Positions 53,298 through 61,401 are shown, counted from the stretch's first letter. The stretch: 64,000 bases of DNA from Bradyrhizobium rifense (GCF_008123425.1 NZ_VSSS01000008.1:62001-126000), one strand, 5' to 3'. The notes: generated by a model from the sequence alone, not told the origin. Translations and numbers: made by a program.

Positions 53298-54347
53298 ATG
53301 TCAAACTCAATCGAAAGACACTCTGATCGGTTCCTCCGTGCGGAAGGCTTGATCCGGACCGTCTGTACAGTTGCCGGATCCATGTCGTTTCTCGATGAGA
53401 TCGACGAGGAGTTCGGGCGGGCAGGTTTAGACCGAGCCGTAGCGCTCGGTGACACAGGCCCAATCGTAGACTGGCTTCTGACGACATTCAGCTTTCAGGG
53501 GATCTCCGACCGGGTCGCGCGTGACTACATTGAGAGGCATGGGACGGCTTCCTGGTCCGATATCAACGCAAGCTTTAGGCGACGGCCCTCTTGTCCTAAG
53601 CTCCGTAGCTACTGGCATTTCGACCATTGTCGATACGACAAGACAAGCGTCACTTGTTCGGAGCCCGATCATATCGATGCCTGCCCCCTACCCCGCCCTC
53701 ACCTCCGTAACGGTCGCCTGAACCAGACGGCCTACAGCCTCTTTTTGTTCGTTCGAGACCTTGCGGACTGCGATCTTGTCGGATGGATCGACCGCCAACT
53801 GGAAACCGCAAGGGCCGCGCCCGGCACCACGATAGAAGCCGCGCGTCAGGAAGCTCTGGTCGGCCCCCTTCGACACGTTTACGGCGTGTCGGACAAAATC
53901 CTAATGATGACGCTTTCGACGCTGCTGATTGGTGCGCGCAACCAGCGGCCAATTTGGTTTGAGACCGGCAAAGCGATGATTGCCGTGGACACGCTGGTCC
54001 ATAACTTTTTACATCGCACGGGGATCCTTGGAACCTGCGGCACTCCTCACACCTATGGTGCGGCCTGCTATGCTCCTGGCGGCTGCGCCGAAATCATTAG
54101 AACTTTGGCTGATCGAATTGATGTGCGCACGTTAAGCCGCGCGTTTCCGCAAAAATTTCCGCGTTTCGTGCAGAATGCCGTCTGGCGCTTTTGCGCAGGT
54201 GACGGCTTGAACCTGTGCAATGGCAACCGAATTGACGACCGGCAAGCCTGCGACATCGGCTATTGCTATCTGTACCAAAAATGCGGTCGAGAGCCGCTAA
54301 ACAGTCGAAAAACTACAGCAAAATCAGTTGTTTATAGCGATATTTAA
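53298..54347 (+). CDS. HhH-GPD (endonuclease III-like) protein with unusual C-terminal cysteines
   Basis: 349 aa. After an N-terminal region of unknown type comes RHVYGVSDKILMMTLSTLLI, whose G-V-x-x-K matches the helix-hairpin-helix and catalytic Lys (Lys200) of EndoIII-type glycosylases. MIAVDTLVHNFLHRTGIL follows with the catalytic Asp231 (A-V-D-T-x-V-x-x-x-x-x-R-T-G). At the end, CNGNRIDDRQACDIGYCYLY QKC is a four-Cys loop with spacing 10-4-5, where EndoIII has 6-2-5 for its 4Fe-4S cluster. The spacing change and long insertion (GARNQRPIWFETGKAM) are unusual. It could be a specialised base-excision enzyme. Confidence 0.55.
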   Translation: MSNSIERHSDRFLRAEGLIRTVCTVAGSMSFLDEIDEEFGRAGLDRAVALGDTGPIVDWLLTTFSFQGISDRVARDYIERHGTASWSDINASFRRRPSCPKLRSYWHFDHCRYDKTSVTCSEPDHIDACPLPRPHLRNGRLNQTAYSLFLFVRDLADCDLVGWIDRQLETARAAPGTTIEAARQEALVGPLRHVYGVSDKILMMTLSTLLIGARNQRPIWFETGKAMIAVDTLVHNFLHRTGILGTCGTPHTYGAACYAPGGCAEIIRTLADRIDVRTLSRAFPQKFPRFVQNAVWRFCAGDGLNLCNGNRIDDRQACDIGYCYLYQKCGREPLNSRKTTAKSVVYSDI

Positions 54348-54444
54348 ACAAAAATACTGTTTCATCTGGTCGCAGATTCAGCTATACTGATTACGCAAAG
54401 TCTTAGAACGGCTTTGTAACTTTCTAACACTTGGAGATACTTCC

Positions 54445-54549
54445 ATGACTACTTGCCATCGGACTGACGTCGGGCCGCCGCCACTCGGTTCAACTCACAT
54501 CGCTAGACCTGCAGATCACGGGGCCCTTTCGGGCCCCGTCTGCTTTTGA
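54445..54549 (+). CDS. 34-aa leader ORF overlapping a terminator hairpin
   Basis: ATG 54445 follows TTGGAG. It reads MTTCHRTDVGPPPLGSTHIA then RPADHGALSGPVCF and stops at 54549, 11 bp before the next gene start. The stem-loop at 54518-54539 lies inside its last codons. This is the layout of a translational attenuator, but no run of control codons stands out. Confidence 0.4.
   Translation: MTTCHRTDVGPPPLGSTHIARPADHGALSGPVCF
54518..54547 (+). terminator. strong intrinsic terminator / attenuator
   Basis: A 9-bp perfect stem (ACGGGGCCC / GGGCCCCGT) with loop TTTC, followed by CTGCTTTT. It lies just before the GAGGAGG ribosome site of the 54561 gene, so it should limit transcription into that gene unless antiterminated. 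Confidence 0.7.
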
Positions 54550-54560
54550 GGAGGACAAAC

Positions 54561-55142
54561 ATGGGAAAACCGAACGAAAAGAAGCCGACCGTTGCTCCGG
54601 ACAACCTGTTCGTGTTCGGCATCGACGAAGAGGGCAAGCCGCGTGGCGCGCGCTTTGCGGAATTCAACGACAAGGTCGTAAGTGCTGCGAGCAACATGAG
54701 GCTCAAGTCCGTTCATGCGGCGTCGGCGGCCTTCAGTGGCATCGCAATGAAACTGCCGACCGGCAGACTGTACGCTAGTGGCAAAGCCTTCGTGCCGCCG
54801 ATCCGACGCGACCTCGTCGATAAGTTAAATGCTGTCCTGGCGACGCCGGGAGACGAAAGTCAAACTCTAGAGCCCCCCACTACGTCAGCACCGACTGACG
54901 CGCAGACGGGGCCTTCCGACGAGCCGAAAGTTCCCGTCGCTGGGCTGCCAAAGACCTGGGACAGTGTTGACGTGGGTTCCGTCGTGCTGGCGATGGATGG
55001 CCCGGAAGACGGCTGGTGGGAGTGCGTTGTTCTCAAGCGCGAGGACGCAGTCCTAACCTTGCGCCTGCGCGACTACCCCAAGCAAGGCACCTATATCCGA
55101 CATCTGACGCAGGTGGCCCTCATCAATCCTGGGGCGGAGTGA
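54561..55142 (+). CDS. hypothetical protein, paralogue of the 57655 product
   Basis: 193 aa from ATG 54561 with GAGGAGG upstream. Residues ~15-85 (DNLFVFGIDEEGKPRGARFA EFNDKVVSAASNM, PPIRRDLVDKL) match the whole 57655 protein (VYVLGLDHRGHPRGARFSVL). The Pro/Thr-rich linker (LEPPTTSAPTDAQ) leads to a C-terminal small beta domain (WDSVDVGSVVLAMDGPEDGW WECVVL) that looks like a Tudor/SH3-like fold. The family is unknown to me. Control by the leader/terminator upstream is likely. Confidence 0.65.
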   Translation: MGKPNEKKPTVAPDNLFVFGIDEEGKPRGARFAEFNDKVVSAASNMRLKSVHAASAAFSGIAMKLPTGRLYASGKAFVPPIRRDLVDKLNAVLATPGDESQTLEPPTTSAPTDAQTGPSDEPKVPVAGLPKTWDSVDVGSVVLAMDGPEDGWWECVVLKREDAVLTLRLRDYPKQGTYIRHLTQVALINPGAE

Positions 55143-55162
55143 CCTTGCGCAACTGGCGTTGA

Positions 55163-55184
55163 AGCTCGGACCACGGCCCGAGCT
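55163..55184 (+). terminator. hairpin after the 54561 gene
   Basis: AGCTCGG / CCGAGCT stem (7 bp, 8-nt loop) followed by CTCTTCCTC. It matches the terminator style seen at 56598 and 58167 (GC stem then a CTCTC-type tail). Confidence 0.5.
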
Positions 55185-55258
55185 CTCTTCCTCATGACAG
55201 GGCAACGATCGACAAAAGCCCGGCCCTCCATCAAACAAACCATATCGGAGAAATAACC

Positions 55259-55594
55259 ATGTCCATGCAATCGGACGCGGAGAAGACTCGTGTGCTGAAC
55301 GATGAGTTGCGGAAGCACCTGCTCGGCGGCGGTGCAGTCATCACCGCAGGCATCGCCGAACTAGGACCTAATGTAGTCGAGCGCTTGCTCCTCACCCTTG
55401 CCGTATACGATGACTTTCATCACGCCAACGATCCTTACGAGCAGCACGATTTCGGTGTTTTTGAATTCGAAGGCACCCGGGTCGCGTTCAAGATCGACTA
55501 CTACGATAAATCGCTGACCTTCCATTCGCCAAACCCGGCGGATCCCTCCGTCACTGAACGGATAATTACGATCATGAGGGCGGACGAATACTAG
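55259..55594 (+). CDS. DUF3768-family protein
   Basis: 111 aa, typical length for DUF3768. LNDELRKHLLGGGAVITAGI AELGPNVVERLLLTLAVYDD, then EQHDFGVFEFEGTRVAFKID YYDKSLTFHSPNPADPSVTE RIITIM are the family hallmarks. The role is unknown; members are common on plasmids and islands of Rhizobiales. GGAGAAATAACC precedes the start. A single-gene unit. Confidence 0.85.
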   Translation: MSMQSDAEKTRVLNDELRKHLLGGGAVITAGIAELGPNVVERLLLTLAVYDDFHHANDPYEQHDFGVFEFEGTRVAFKIDYYDKSLTFHSPNPADPSVTERIITIMRADEY

Positions 55595-55615
55595 CTCCCT
55601 CGCAATCGACCAAGC

Positions 55616-55834
55616 CTACCCTGCCTGTTCGCTCAAGAGTTTGACGAGCGGCACCGACAATGCCTCAGCAATTCGAGCCATCGCTAAGAGGCTGGGGTTA
55701 CGCCGCCCTCGCTCGATCCCGCCGATGTAGGTCAAGTCCAGATCAGCCTCGAACGCCAACTTTTCTTGGGTTAGCCGACGCTGCTGGCGAATACGCCGGA
55801 CATTCTTGCCAACGATGACGCGCCAATCCTGCAT
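55616..55834 (-). CDS. XRE-family (Cro/C-protein-like) regulator
   Basis: 72 aa from ATG 55834 (MQDWRVIVGKNVRRIRQQRR); a GTG/ATG at 55852 is also possible. Helix-turn-helix: LTQEKLAFEADLDLTYIGGI ERGRRNPSLLAMARIAEALS. The size and layout match controller (C) proteins of restriction-modification modules and small phage repressors. The 22-bp palindrome 24 bp upstream is its likely operator, giving autoregulation and control of the divergent GYF_2 gene. Confidence 0.82.
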   Translation of the reverse strand: MQDWRVIVGKNVRRIRQQRRLTQEKLAFEADLDLTYIGGIERGRRNPSLLAMARIAEALSVPLVKLLSEQAG

Positions 55835-55857
55835 TGCCGGATGGAGCACCATCGGGC

Positions 55858-55898
55858 ATATAGTCTCTAGGGACTATATTCCCTATTCGCGAGAATAT
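55858..55898. promoter_or_regulatory. palindromic operator between the XRE gene and the GYF_2 gene
   Basis: ATATAGTC-N6-GACTATAT (55858-55879) is a perfect 8-bp inverted repeat. It is followed by ATATTC-N11-GAATAT (55876-55898), which shares its edge with the first. Two abutting boxes resemble the O_L/O_R of controller proteins. Confidence 0.6.
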
Positions 55899-55952
55899 GG
55901 GGTCGAAGCGAGGGCAACTTCCAACACCTTCACTGGAACGAGGAACACCAAA

Positions 55953-56584
55953 GTGACTGAAGAGCTTTCTGCACCACCGCCGCTGCCGGATCTTGGGGCC
56001 GCTACCCAGCCGGGGCCAAACGAGTGGCACTACGTCGTGAACGGCGCTCGGCGAGGCCCGACGACCGCAACGACCATCAAGGACCTCCTGGACAAGAAAG
56101 AGATCGAGACCGACACGCAGGTTTGGCGAAAAGGTATGCCTGAATGGAAACCGCTCCGAGAGAGCGACCTCGGTGAACTTGTAGCCTCCGAGCCACCCGC
56201 CATTTCGTCGAGCACATCGGCAACGGCTACGTCTGGACGCTGGCCCTCTTACCAATTGTCCTGGGGGTGATCGAAGCGACGGTGAGCGCCAGCAATCAGG
56301 ACGCTGCGGCCCGCGCTATAGCCTTCGGTATTCCGTACCATGCCAGCCGGGGGCTGCCGTTCCAGGTGCCCGTTGTCATTAACGCCCTGCTCGGTTGGCT
56401 CGATGATCGCAGGTTGAAACAGGCGGGATATGGTTCGCGACTCACCAGAGTCACAGCAGTTTTGATTACGCCGGTCTATCTGTTTCTGAGGGCGAAACGC
56501 CTGAAGCAACGCCCGTACTACGCAGTTGCCTGGATCCTCAGCATAATCGTGGGCTTCCTGATCTACGCATCCGTTGAAAGCTAG
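55953..56584 (+). pseudogene. GYF_2-domain membrane protein with a frameshift
   Basis: GTG 55953 follows GAGGA. Residues ~25-80 are a GYF_2 domain (EWHYVVNGARRGPTTATTIK, VWRKGMPEWKPLRES). About 56200 the frame must shift: the continuing family-like sequence VEHIGNGYVWTLALLPIVLG VIEATVS, AAARAIAFG and LRAKRLKQRPYYAVAWILSI is in another frame up to 56584. A normal member is a cytoplasmic GYF_2 domain followed by membrane helices. A single-base indel explains it; sequencing error is possible. Confidence 0.7.
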
Positions 56585-56597
56585 ACCCATTGCTACT

Positions 56598-56621
56598 GCC
56601 GGGCTCCACCCCGAGCCCGGC
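56598..56621 (+). terminator. hairpin after the GYF_2 gene
   Basis: GCCGGGCT / AGCCCGGC stem (8 bp, 8-nt loop) then TCTCTCCCC. Confidence 0.55.
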
Positions 56622-56718
56622 TCTCTCCCCCGAGGGTCATTGCAGTACGACCCAAACGGTGGCGTCCGCTTCGCTGACACTTCGTCGGCAACGCCGCCAA
56701 ACCAACTAGGCAAAAGAG

Positions 56719-57618
56719 ATGAAATCTATATTTCTGTTGACGTTGTTGCTGTTCTCCGCCGCAGCTTCCGCCGAAGAAGTCAAGATCAAGTGGAAGGGCG
56801 ACTACCCTCACAACTCAAGCAAGACCTGGACGAAGGACAACCCCTACGACTCCGGCTTCTCAAAGAACTTTAAGAACGGCACGCCGGAAGAGTTCGGCGA
56901 AGTGCAGAAGGACGGCGAACTGAAGGCTTTCATATACTCGCCACAGGCCGCCAAAGGTCCGGTGCCGTTCGTCATTCTACTGCACGGCTGCGACGGCCTC
57001 GGCACACTTTCCAAGGAGTGGGCGGCGCACGTCGCAGATGTGCTCAACCCACAAGGCACCGGCGTGCTGGTGCTCGACAGCTTCACCACGCGTTATGTGG
57101 ATCGTTCGTGCGGCCCCGCTGACCTACACTGGGGTCGCCGCCGTGCCGACGATGCCTACTCCGCTCTCGACTACTTGCTCGAGAAGAAGCTGGCAAAGGC
57201 CGATGAAGTCTACCTTATGGGTTACAGCAACGGCGGCACGACGACGTTGGTGTCAATGACGACGCAGGAGGCCGACCATCAGCATCACTTTGCTGGCGCC
57301 TTCGCGGTGGCCCCAGGTTGCAGTCCATCGTTGCAGCATTCCGCGCTATATACGGGAGCGATTATCATCTTTATGGGTGACCAAGACGACGCGAACAATC
57401 CAAAATGGTGTGAAGAACTGGCGAAGAAGAAGCGATCAGTCCCGGTGCAAATGGTCGAGTATCGCGGTGCCAATCATGGTTTCCCAGTGAATGCGCCAGC
57501 GCACGAATTCATGGGCTGGCACCTGAGCTACAATCCGACTGCGGAGAAAGACATGATGGAGACCATCAACGCCGCGCTGAAGATGAAAACGTTCGGTGAA
57601 GGCGTTGAACTCCGATGA
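56719..57618 (+). CDS. exported dienelactone-hydrolase-like alpha/beta hydrolase
   Basis: 299 aa. Signal peptide at residues 1-18 (MKSIFLLTLLLFSAAASAEE). Alpha/beta-hydrolase features: PFVILLHGCDGLG (oxyanion strand), VYLMGYSNGGTTTLVSM (nucleophile elbow G-x-S-x-G with Ser), IIFMGDQDDANNP (acid), EYRGANHGFPVNAPAHEFM (catalytic His). It probably cleaves an ester or lactone in the periplasm; the substrate is unknown. The Cys pair (CSPSL, WCEEL) may form a disulfide. It is a single-gene unit downstream of the GYF_2 gene. Confidence 0.87.
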   Translation: MKSIFLLTLLLFSAAASAEEVKIKWKGDYPHNSSKTWTKDNPYDSGFSKNFKNGTPEEFGEVQKDGELKAFIYSPQAAKGPVPFVILLHGCDGLGTLSKEWAAHVADVLNPQGTGVLVLDSFTTRYVDRSCGPADLHWGRRRADDAYSALDYLLEKKLAKADEVYLMGYSNGGTTTLVSMTTQEADHQHHFAGAFAVAPGCSPSLQHSALYTGAIIIFMGDQDDANNPKWCEELAKKKRSVPVQMVEYRGANHGFPVNAPAHEFMGWHLSYNPTAEKDMMETINAALKMKTFGEGVELR

Positions 57619-57654
57619 CCACTACTATTTATTGAAGATCATCCTGGGTGTTTA

Positions 57655-57996
57655 ATGGGCCAGAAATCGGAACCGCCAGGATTCGATCAGGTCTATGTCC
57701 TGGGTCTGGACCACCGAGGCCATCCACGGGGCGCTCGATTCAGCGTCCTAAGGGACAGCATCGTCTCCGCCGCAATGGACATGAATTGCCGCATCCTGAT
57801 CCGACAGCCCGCCGATGTGACAGCACTGGCCGGAAAACTGCCGCTGGGCTACGTGCACGGCACCGGGAAGACGGTGAGGTTGTTGATCCCGAGAATTGGA
57901 TACGATCTCTACAGACAGATTTTGGAAGCCGCGCGCACTGCCAGAATTCATGAAGAAACCAGAATCGCCGCTGCGATTTCAATGACCGTGCATTGA
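57655..57996 (+). CDS. hypothetical protein, paralogue of the 54561 N-terminal domain
   Basis: 113 aa. FDQVYVLGLDHRGHPRGARF SVLRDSIVSAAMDMNCR then TGKTVRLLIPRIGYDLYRQI aligns along its length with residues 15-85 of the 54561 product (GIDEEGKPRGARFAEFNDKV). Both look like one compact alpha/beta domain of unknown function, so the two genes arose by duplication or shuffling. No ribosome site is obvious (GGGTG at distance). Confidence 0.6.
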   Translation: MGQKSEPPGFDQVYVLGLDHRGHPRGARFSVLRDSIVSAAMDMNCRILIRQPADVTALAGKLPLGYVHGTGKTVRLLIPRIGYDLYRQILEAARTARIHEETRIAAAISMTVH

Positions 57997-58166
57997 GTTT
58001 TTTTTCGGCTGGCAAATGGCAAATAACATGACTTGGGAGCGTCCCGACAGCTACGACCGGATGCTAATGCTGAGACAAGTATTAGCAATAAGCCTCGGCA
58101 ATCTCTGAAGAATGCCCGCAAGCTGCGAGCGCTATGGCTTAGATTAAAAGCCAAGTGGTGAGACTT

Positions 58167-58203
58167 CCCGCTCCGAGTAGCCGATCGGAACGGGCTCTCT
58201 TTT
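58167..58203 (+). terminator. intrinsic terminator after the 57655 gene
   Basis: CCCG-TCCGA / TCGGA-CGGG stem with one mismatch and an 8-nt loop, then CTCTCTTTTG. It lies in the otherwise empty interval 58000-58331. Confidence 0.6.
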
Positions 58204-58331
58204 GTTGTCGTCGGTGATCTCAAAGCGCTATTGCTTAGCCGAACTGAACCGCGACCGCAGACACAATACCCAGGTAAGCAATCCGCCTTCCAGACCGACC
58301 CGCCGGTTGAAGGAAGAGCCCCCAAGGACTT

Positions 58332-59147
58332 TTAGTTCCGACCTGGGAATTCACGAACGAGCTTACCATCGACCAACCCGCCACCTTTTCCCTCTGCATC
58401 GACCACGCGTGCTTCACGAGCTGTCATACCTTTCTCCACCACAAGCGGGTTGTTGTCATAAGATCCCCACTGCTTATGAAACGGCGCAACATCAAGGCGG
58501 CGGCAATCGGCGATGACATCGCGAACCCAATGCGGCCTTAATGTACGTGCACCCGCACCGCTTTCTCCTCCAGATATCAGCCAATCCGGCAAAAGCCCGT
58601 TGGTCGGCAACCGCACGGGCCCGAGAGCAGGCTCGTAAGATATGAAGCGAATAACCGCGGGTACTTTCTTTAGACGCTTCCACCGGGAATCAAACCGTGT
58701 CTGATCTTCGGCTGTTGTTCCGAGCCAAACGTTGGAATACCCATAGTGCCAATCGGAAGGCAGCATTTTTTCTATATTTTCTGGCCTCTTCGTAAGTACC
58801 AGCCAATCTAATGCATCGCATCTTTGGATCACCGCGAACAAGTCCTTGCGCCACGACGAATCAACCTGATTGTCAAAGACGTCCGCGAGCGAAGCGCAAA
58901 ATACCCGGGGTCGATGGCCATTTTCCTTTTTAAACGTGCGGGCTTGCACGTTCCACTGGATAGGCTTTTTCCAATTTTGTTCTGACGTTCGTTTGCGCTC
59001 GCCGTGTGCGCCCCATTGCACCTTTTTATAGCGGTGATCCATCATTGCTTCGGCGTAGCAATTATCACAACCGGGCGACACTTTTTGGCAGCCAATCCAC
59101 GGATTGAATGTATGATCGCACCATTCGATCTTTGTATTTTCACCCAT
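58332..59147 (-). CDS. phage Gp37/Gp68-type (DUF5131) protein
   Basis: 271 aa from ATG 59147 (MGENTKIEWCDHTFNPWIGC), with TTGGAG upstream. It is full length for the family: GCQKVSPGCDNCYAEAMMDH (C-x6-C-x2-C), FCASLADVFDNQVD, WLVLTKRPENIEKM, WLGTTAEDQTRFDSRW, RFISYEPALGP, SGGESGAGARTLRPHWVRDV and FHKQWGSY. The three-Cys motif and overall pattern suggest a radical-SAM-like fold. Such proteins often pair with a three-Cys-motif partner (TcmP), which I do not find here. An AACTTGTAAA element lies 60 bp upstream. Confidence 0.88.
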   Translation of the reverse strand: MGENTKIEWCDHTFNPWIGCQKVSPGCDNCYAEAMMDHRYKKVQWGAHGERKRTSEQNWKKPIQWNVQARTFKKENGHRPRVFCASLADVFDNQVDSSWRKDLFAVIQRCDALDWLVLTKRPENIEKMLPSDWHYGYSNVWLGTTAEDQTRFDSRWKRLKKVPAVIRFISYEPALGPVRLPTNGLLPDWLISGGESGAGARTLRPHWVRDVIADCRRLDVAPFHKQWGSYDNNPLVVEKGMTAREARVVDAEGKGGGLVDGKLVREFPGRN

Positions 59148-59206
59148 AACTAAACTCCAAGGTTCAGAGCATCGCTCTGCCCGAAACAACGGTCCCGGTG
59201 GCATCC

Positions 59207-59216
59207 TTTACAAGTT
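59207..59216 (-). promoter_or_regulatory. shared upstream element AACTTGTAAA (3)
   Basis: 60 bp upstream of the DUF5131 start (minus strand), same decamer as at 49995 and 60790. Confidence 0.5.
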
Positions 59217-59325
59217 TGTGTTTCTGCTATTGGGCGCGCTGGCCGCTTCGAACTCTCCAAGTGCTGCAGGCGATCTACCGCATCTATATTGATTAGAAGC
59301 GCCGCAGGATTACAAAGCAGTCCGC

Positions 59326-59691
59326 TCATACATTTGCCGACGATCTCAACATTGCTTGGCGCAAAGACATGAGCCCGATCCGCGTGTTGATAAACGCGGT
59401 AAGAGTCGCTCGGGCCATTCCAATTGGCACTCTCAGATCGAGTAGCCCGGAAATAACATCGCGAAGGCTCTCGTCCAAGTGATTGATGACGATAGCATCC
59501 CTATCGACCTCATAGCCGAGGGAAACCATCGGCCTTGGGGCAACATCAAAAGCCTCGCTTTGGTCGCCAACGAACGTCTCCAGTCGGCTCAGATCCAACC
59601 TTAGCGCGGATAGAGTTCTGACAAATCTCCCTCCGTCCAAGCCGCCGAGAACAACGCAGTTCTTCTCCGTGTGTAGATCAGTTCCAGTCAT
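59326..59691 (-). CDS. hypothetical protein (121 aa)
   Basis: ATG 59691 follows AGAGGAAAAAC. Soluble alpha/beta-looking sequence with a repeated leucine pattern (VLGGLDGGRFVRTLSALRLD, VINHLDESLRDVISGLLDLR). No motif is recognised. The related element ATCTTGTAAA lies 62 bp upstream, linking it to the DUF5131 and HUH genes on the same strand. Confidence 0.6.
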   Translation of the reverse strand: MTGTDLHTEKNCVVLGGLDGGRFVRTLSALRLDLSRLETFVGDQSEAFDVAPRPMVSLGYEVDRDAIVINHLDESLRDVISGLLDLRVPIGMARATLTAFINTRIGLMSLRQAMLRSSANV

Positions 59692-59752
59692 GTTTTTCCT
59701 CTTGTTTGCGACGGCACGCCGCCAGTGGCGTGGCTTTGCTACGCAGAGGGAA

Positions 59753-59762
59753 TTTACAAGAT
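59753..59762 (-). promoter_or_regulatory. related upstream element ATCTTGTAAA (4)
   Basis: 62 bp upstream of the 59691 start. It keeps the CTTGTAAA core of the shared element. Confidence 0.35.
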
Positions 59763-59794
59763 CAGTTATCGACTCTAGACGCGCATACGCTATC

Positions 59795-60760
59795 CTAGCT
59801 GAGCCGTCGCTCCGCCGCCTTTGGGCCGTGCAGTTTCCTTCGCCGTCCCTCGACTACGACGCGGGTGCTGCTTGTCCGCCCCCTCGGCACCGAGCTGTCA
59901 TCCACCTTCAAGGCGACGCGTTTGGCCGTCTTCAAGAGCTTCGCACCATCACCACCAGCTACTGCGAGCTTATCCAGGTGAAGGTGCTTCATAGCGTGAA
60001 AAAGCACGATCCGATCACCATGCCGGAGGTTCGCCTTGCCCTGCTTGAATTGCTGAAGAACTACGCCGTCCGCATTCGTAATCGGCCGACCCAGTTCATC
60101 TTCCCGATCTCGTACCGAAACCCGATAGCTTTTGCATGGCGATTTCAGAATATACGCCGAGTGCATGGGTAGCCGTCCCTGCTTGATCTTGCGAGTATGG
60201 GTGGCATCCAAACCATCCGCGATAGCCGCGTACCAGCCTGCCTGCACTAGCTTCCGGAGCCGTTTCTTCAGCTCCTTTCGCGTGACGCCCCACACCAGAG
60301 CATGCAGGTGCCAAAACATGCATCGTTTCCCGGCGTACCGAACCCTCTGCTGCAAATTGACGTAATAGGCTGGCTCGACCATTCCAAAATACGAGAATTC
60401 GCGTAGGCCATACCTGAGCCGGTTCTTGATGACTTCCAAGTCAGCCTCAGTTAGTCGGTCCTCCCGCGACCTAGCGCAGGTGACATCCATGAGAGACACG
60501 AAATAAACATCCCGGTTGTGGGTGGTGCCATCCCCACCGTCACAAAAGAAGCGCGACAATTCGTTGCTGATGGCTCGTCCCCAGATACGACGTGAAAAAG
60601 GGTTTACGGCCAATAGATCAAATCTAAACCTACCTTTCGACAGTTCGCGATCACCCCGCGACAATGTGTGGCGTTTGCGAGACAACTGAAAAGCACGGCG
60701 CAGGGCCGACTGCTCTACCGACTGCCAATAGTCGATCCTCGTGTTTCGGTAGAAAGTCAT
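59795..60760 (-). CDS. HUH-motif Rep/relaxase-like protein
   Basis: 321 aa from ATG 60760 (MTFYRNTRIDYWQSVEQSAL), with GGAG six bases upstream; TTG 60772 is less likely. KRCMFWHLHALVWGVTRKEL contains His-Leu-His, the HUH metal site, preceded by a strand carrying a Tyr-rich YYVNLQQRVRY. Downstream, LPMHSAYILKSPCKSYRV has a Tyr-containing helix in the position expected for the nicking Tyr. This layout is that of rolling-circle Rep, transposase or relaxase HUH enzymes. The family is not one I know by name. It sits with a Xis-like gene in an integrated element, so a role in element replication or excision is plausible. Confidence 0.6.
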   Translation of the reverse strand: MTFYRNTRIDYWQSVEQSALRRAFQLSRKRHTLSRGDRELSKGRFRFDLLAVNPFSRRIWGRAISNELSRFFCDGGDGTTHNRDVYFVSLMDVTCARSREDRLTEADLEVIKNRLRYGLREFSYFGMVEPAYYVNLQQRVRYAGKRCMFWHLHALVWGVTRKELKKRLRKLVQAGWYAAIADGLDATHTRKIKQGRLPMHSAYILKSPCKSYRVSVRDREDELGRPITNADGVVLQQFKQGKANLRHGDRIVLFHAMKHLHLDKLAVAGGDGAKLLKTAKRVALKVDDSSVPRGRTSSTRVVVEGRRRKLHGPKAAERRLS

Positions 60761-60789
60761 GTTCATCTCCAATCCGCTGCTGGAGATGC

Positions 60790-60799
60790 TTTACAAGTT
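60790..60799 (-). promoter_or_regulatory. shared upstream element AACTTGTAAA (5)
   Basis: 30 bp upstream of the HUH gene start. Confidence 0.5.
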
Positions 60800-61401
60800 G
60801 TCGCGTCATGCAGATTTGGGCGTAGGCGGCTTAAAGTGCCCAGTTGGGGGCTGTAGATCGTCTGTTGGTTGATTGGTGTGTTCAAGCAGCAAGCAGCAGC
60901 ATCTATCTTGTGGCACGAATTATCAATCGCCAATGCTTAACAGGCTGCTGGGCGGTCTCTTTAAGAGAACACCGCATTGTCTCTCCGAGCAGCCGCGGGC
61001 CGCATGAGATCGATCCCAAGGATCGCCAGGTTGTTTGGATCGGATCTGTCGAGTTTTTAGCGCGGGCGCAGGAGGCTCCTGTTTGATTGGGCCTCGTCCG
61101 ACTATTCTGAACCATGTCCTCGGATCGCACACCACGCCCACGTAGCAGCCACGGCATTTTTGGCGACTGACAAAGCCGCCATTGTCGCAACTCACGCCCC
61201 GCTGTTGGCGCAGGCTCAATGACCAGCTCCATCGAGCAAATCAGGCTGCCCCGGGGGATGACGAAGCGTTGGACGACGCGTCCGTCCTACCATTCCAGAC
61301 TTTAGCAGGCGCGCATTGGTCCCGCTTCGGAGATCGCGAATGATCCTCCAGTCCCTTATCGGAGATGCGCGCATAGGTATTAGGCGGCACGCAAGCCCGA
61401 G
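60800..61401. other. gene-poor stretch upstream of the HUH gene
   Basis: About 600 bp with no supported gene; probably the HUH promoter and perhaps its origin or nick site. I see no clear hairpin beyond the terminator at 61402. Confidence 0.4.
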
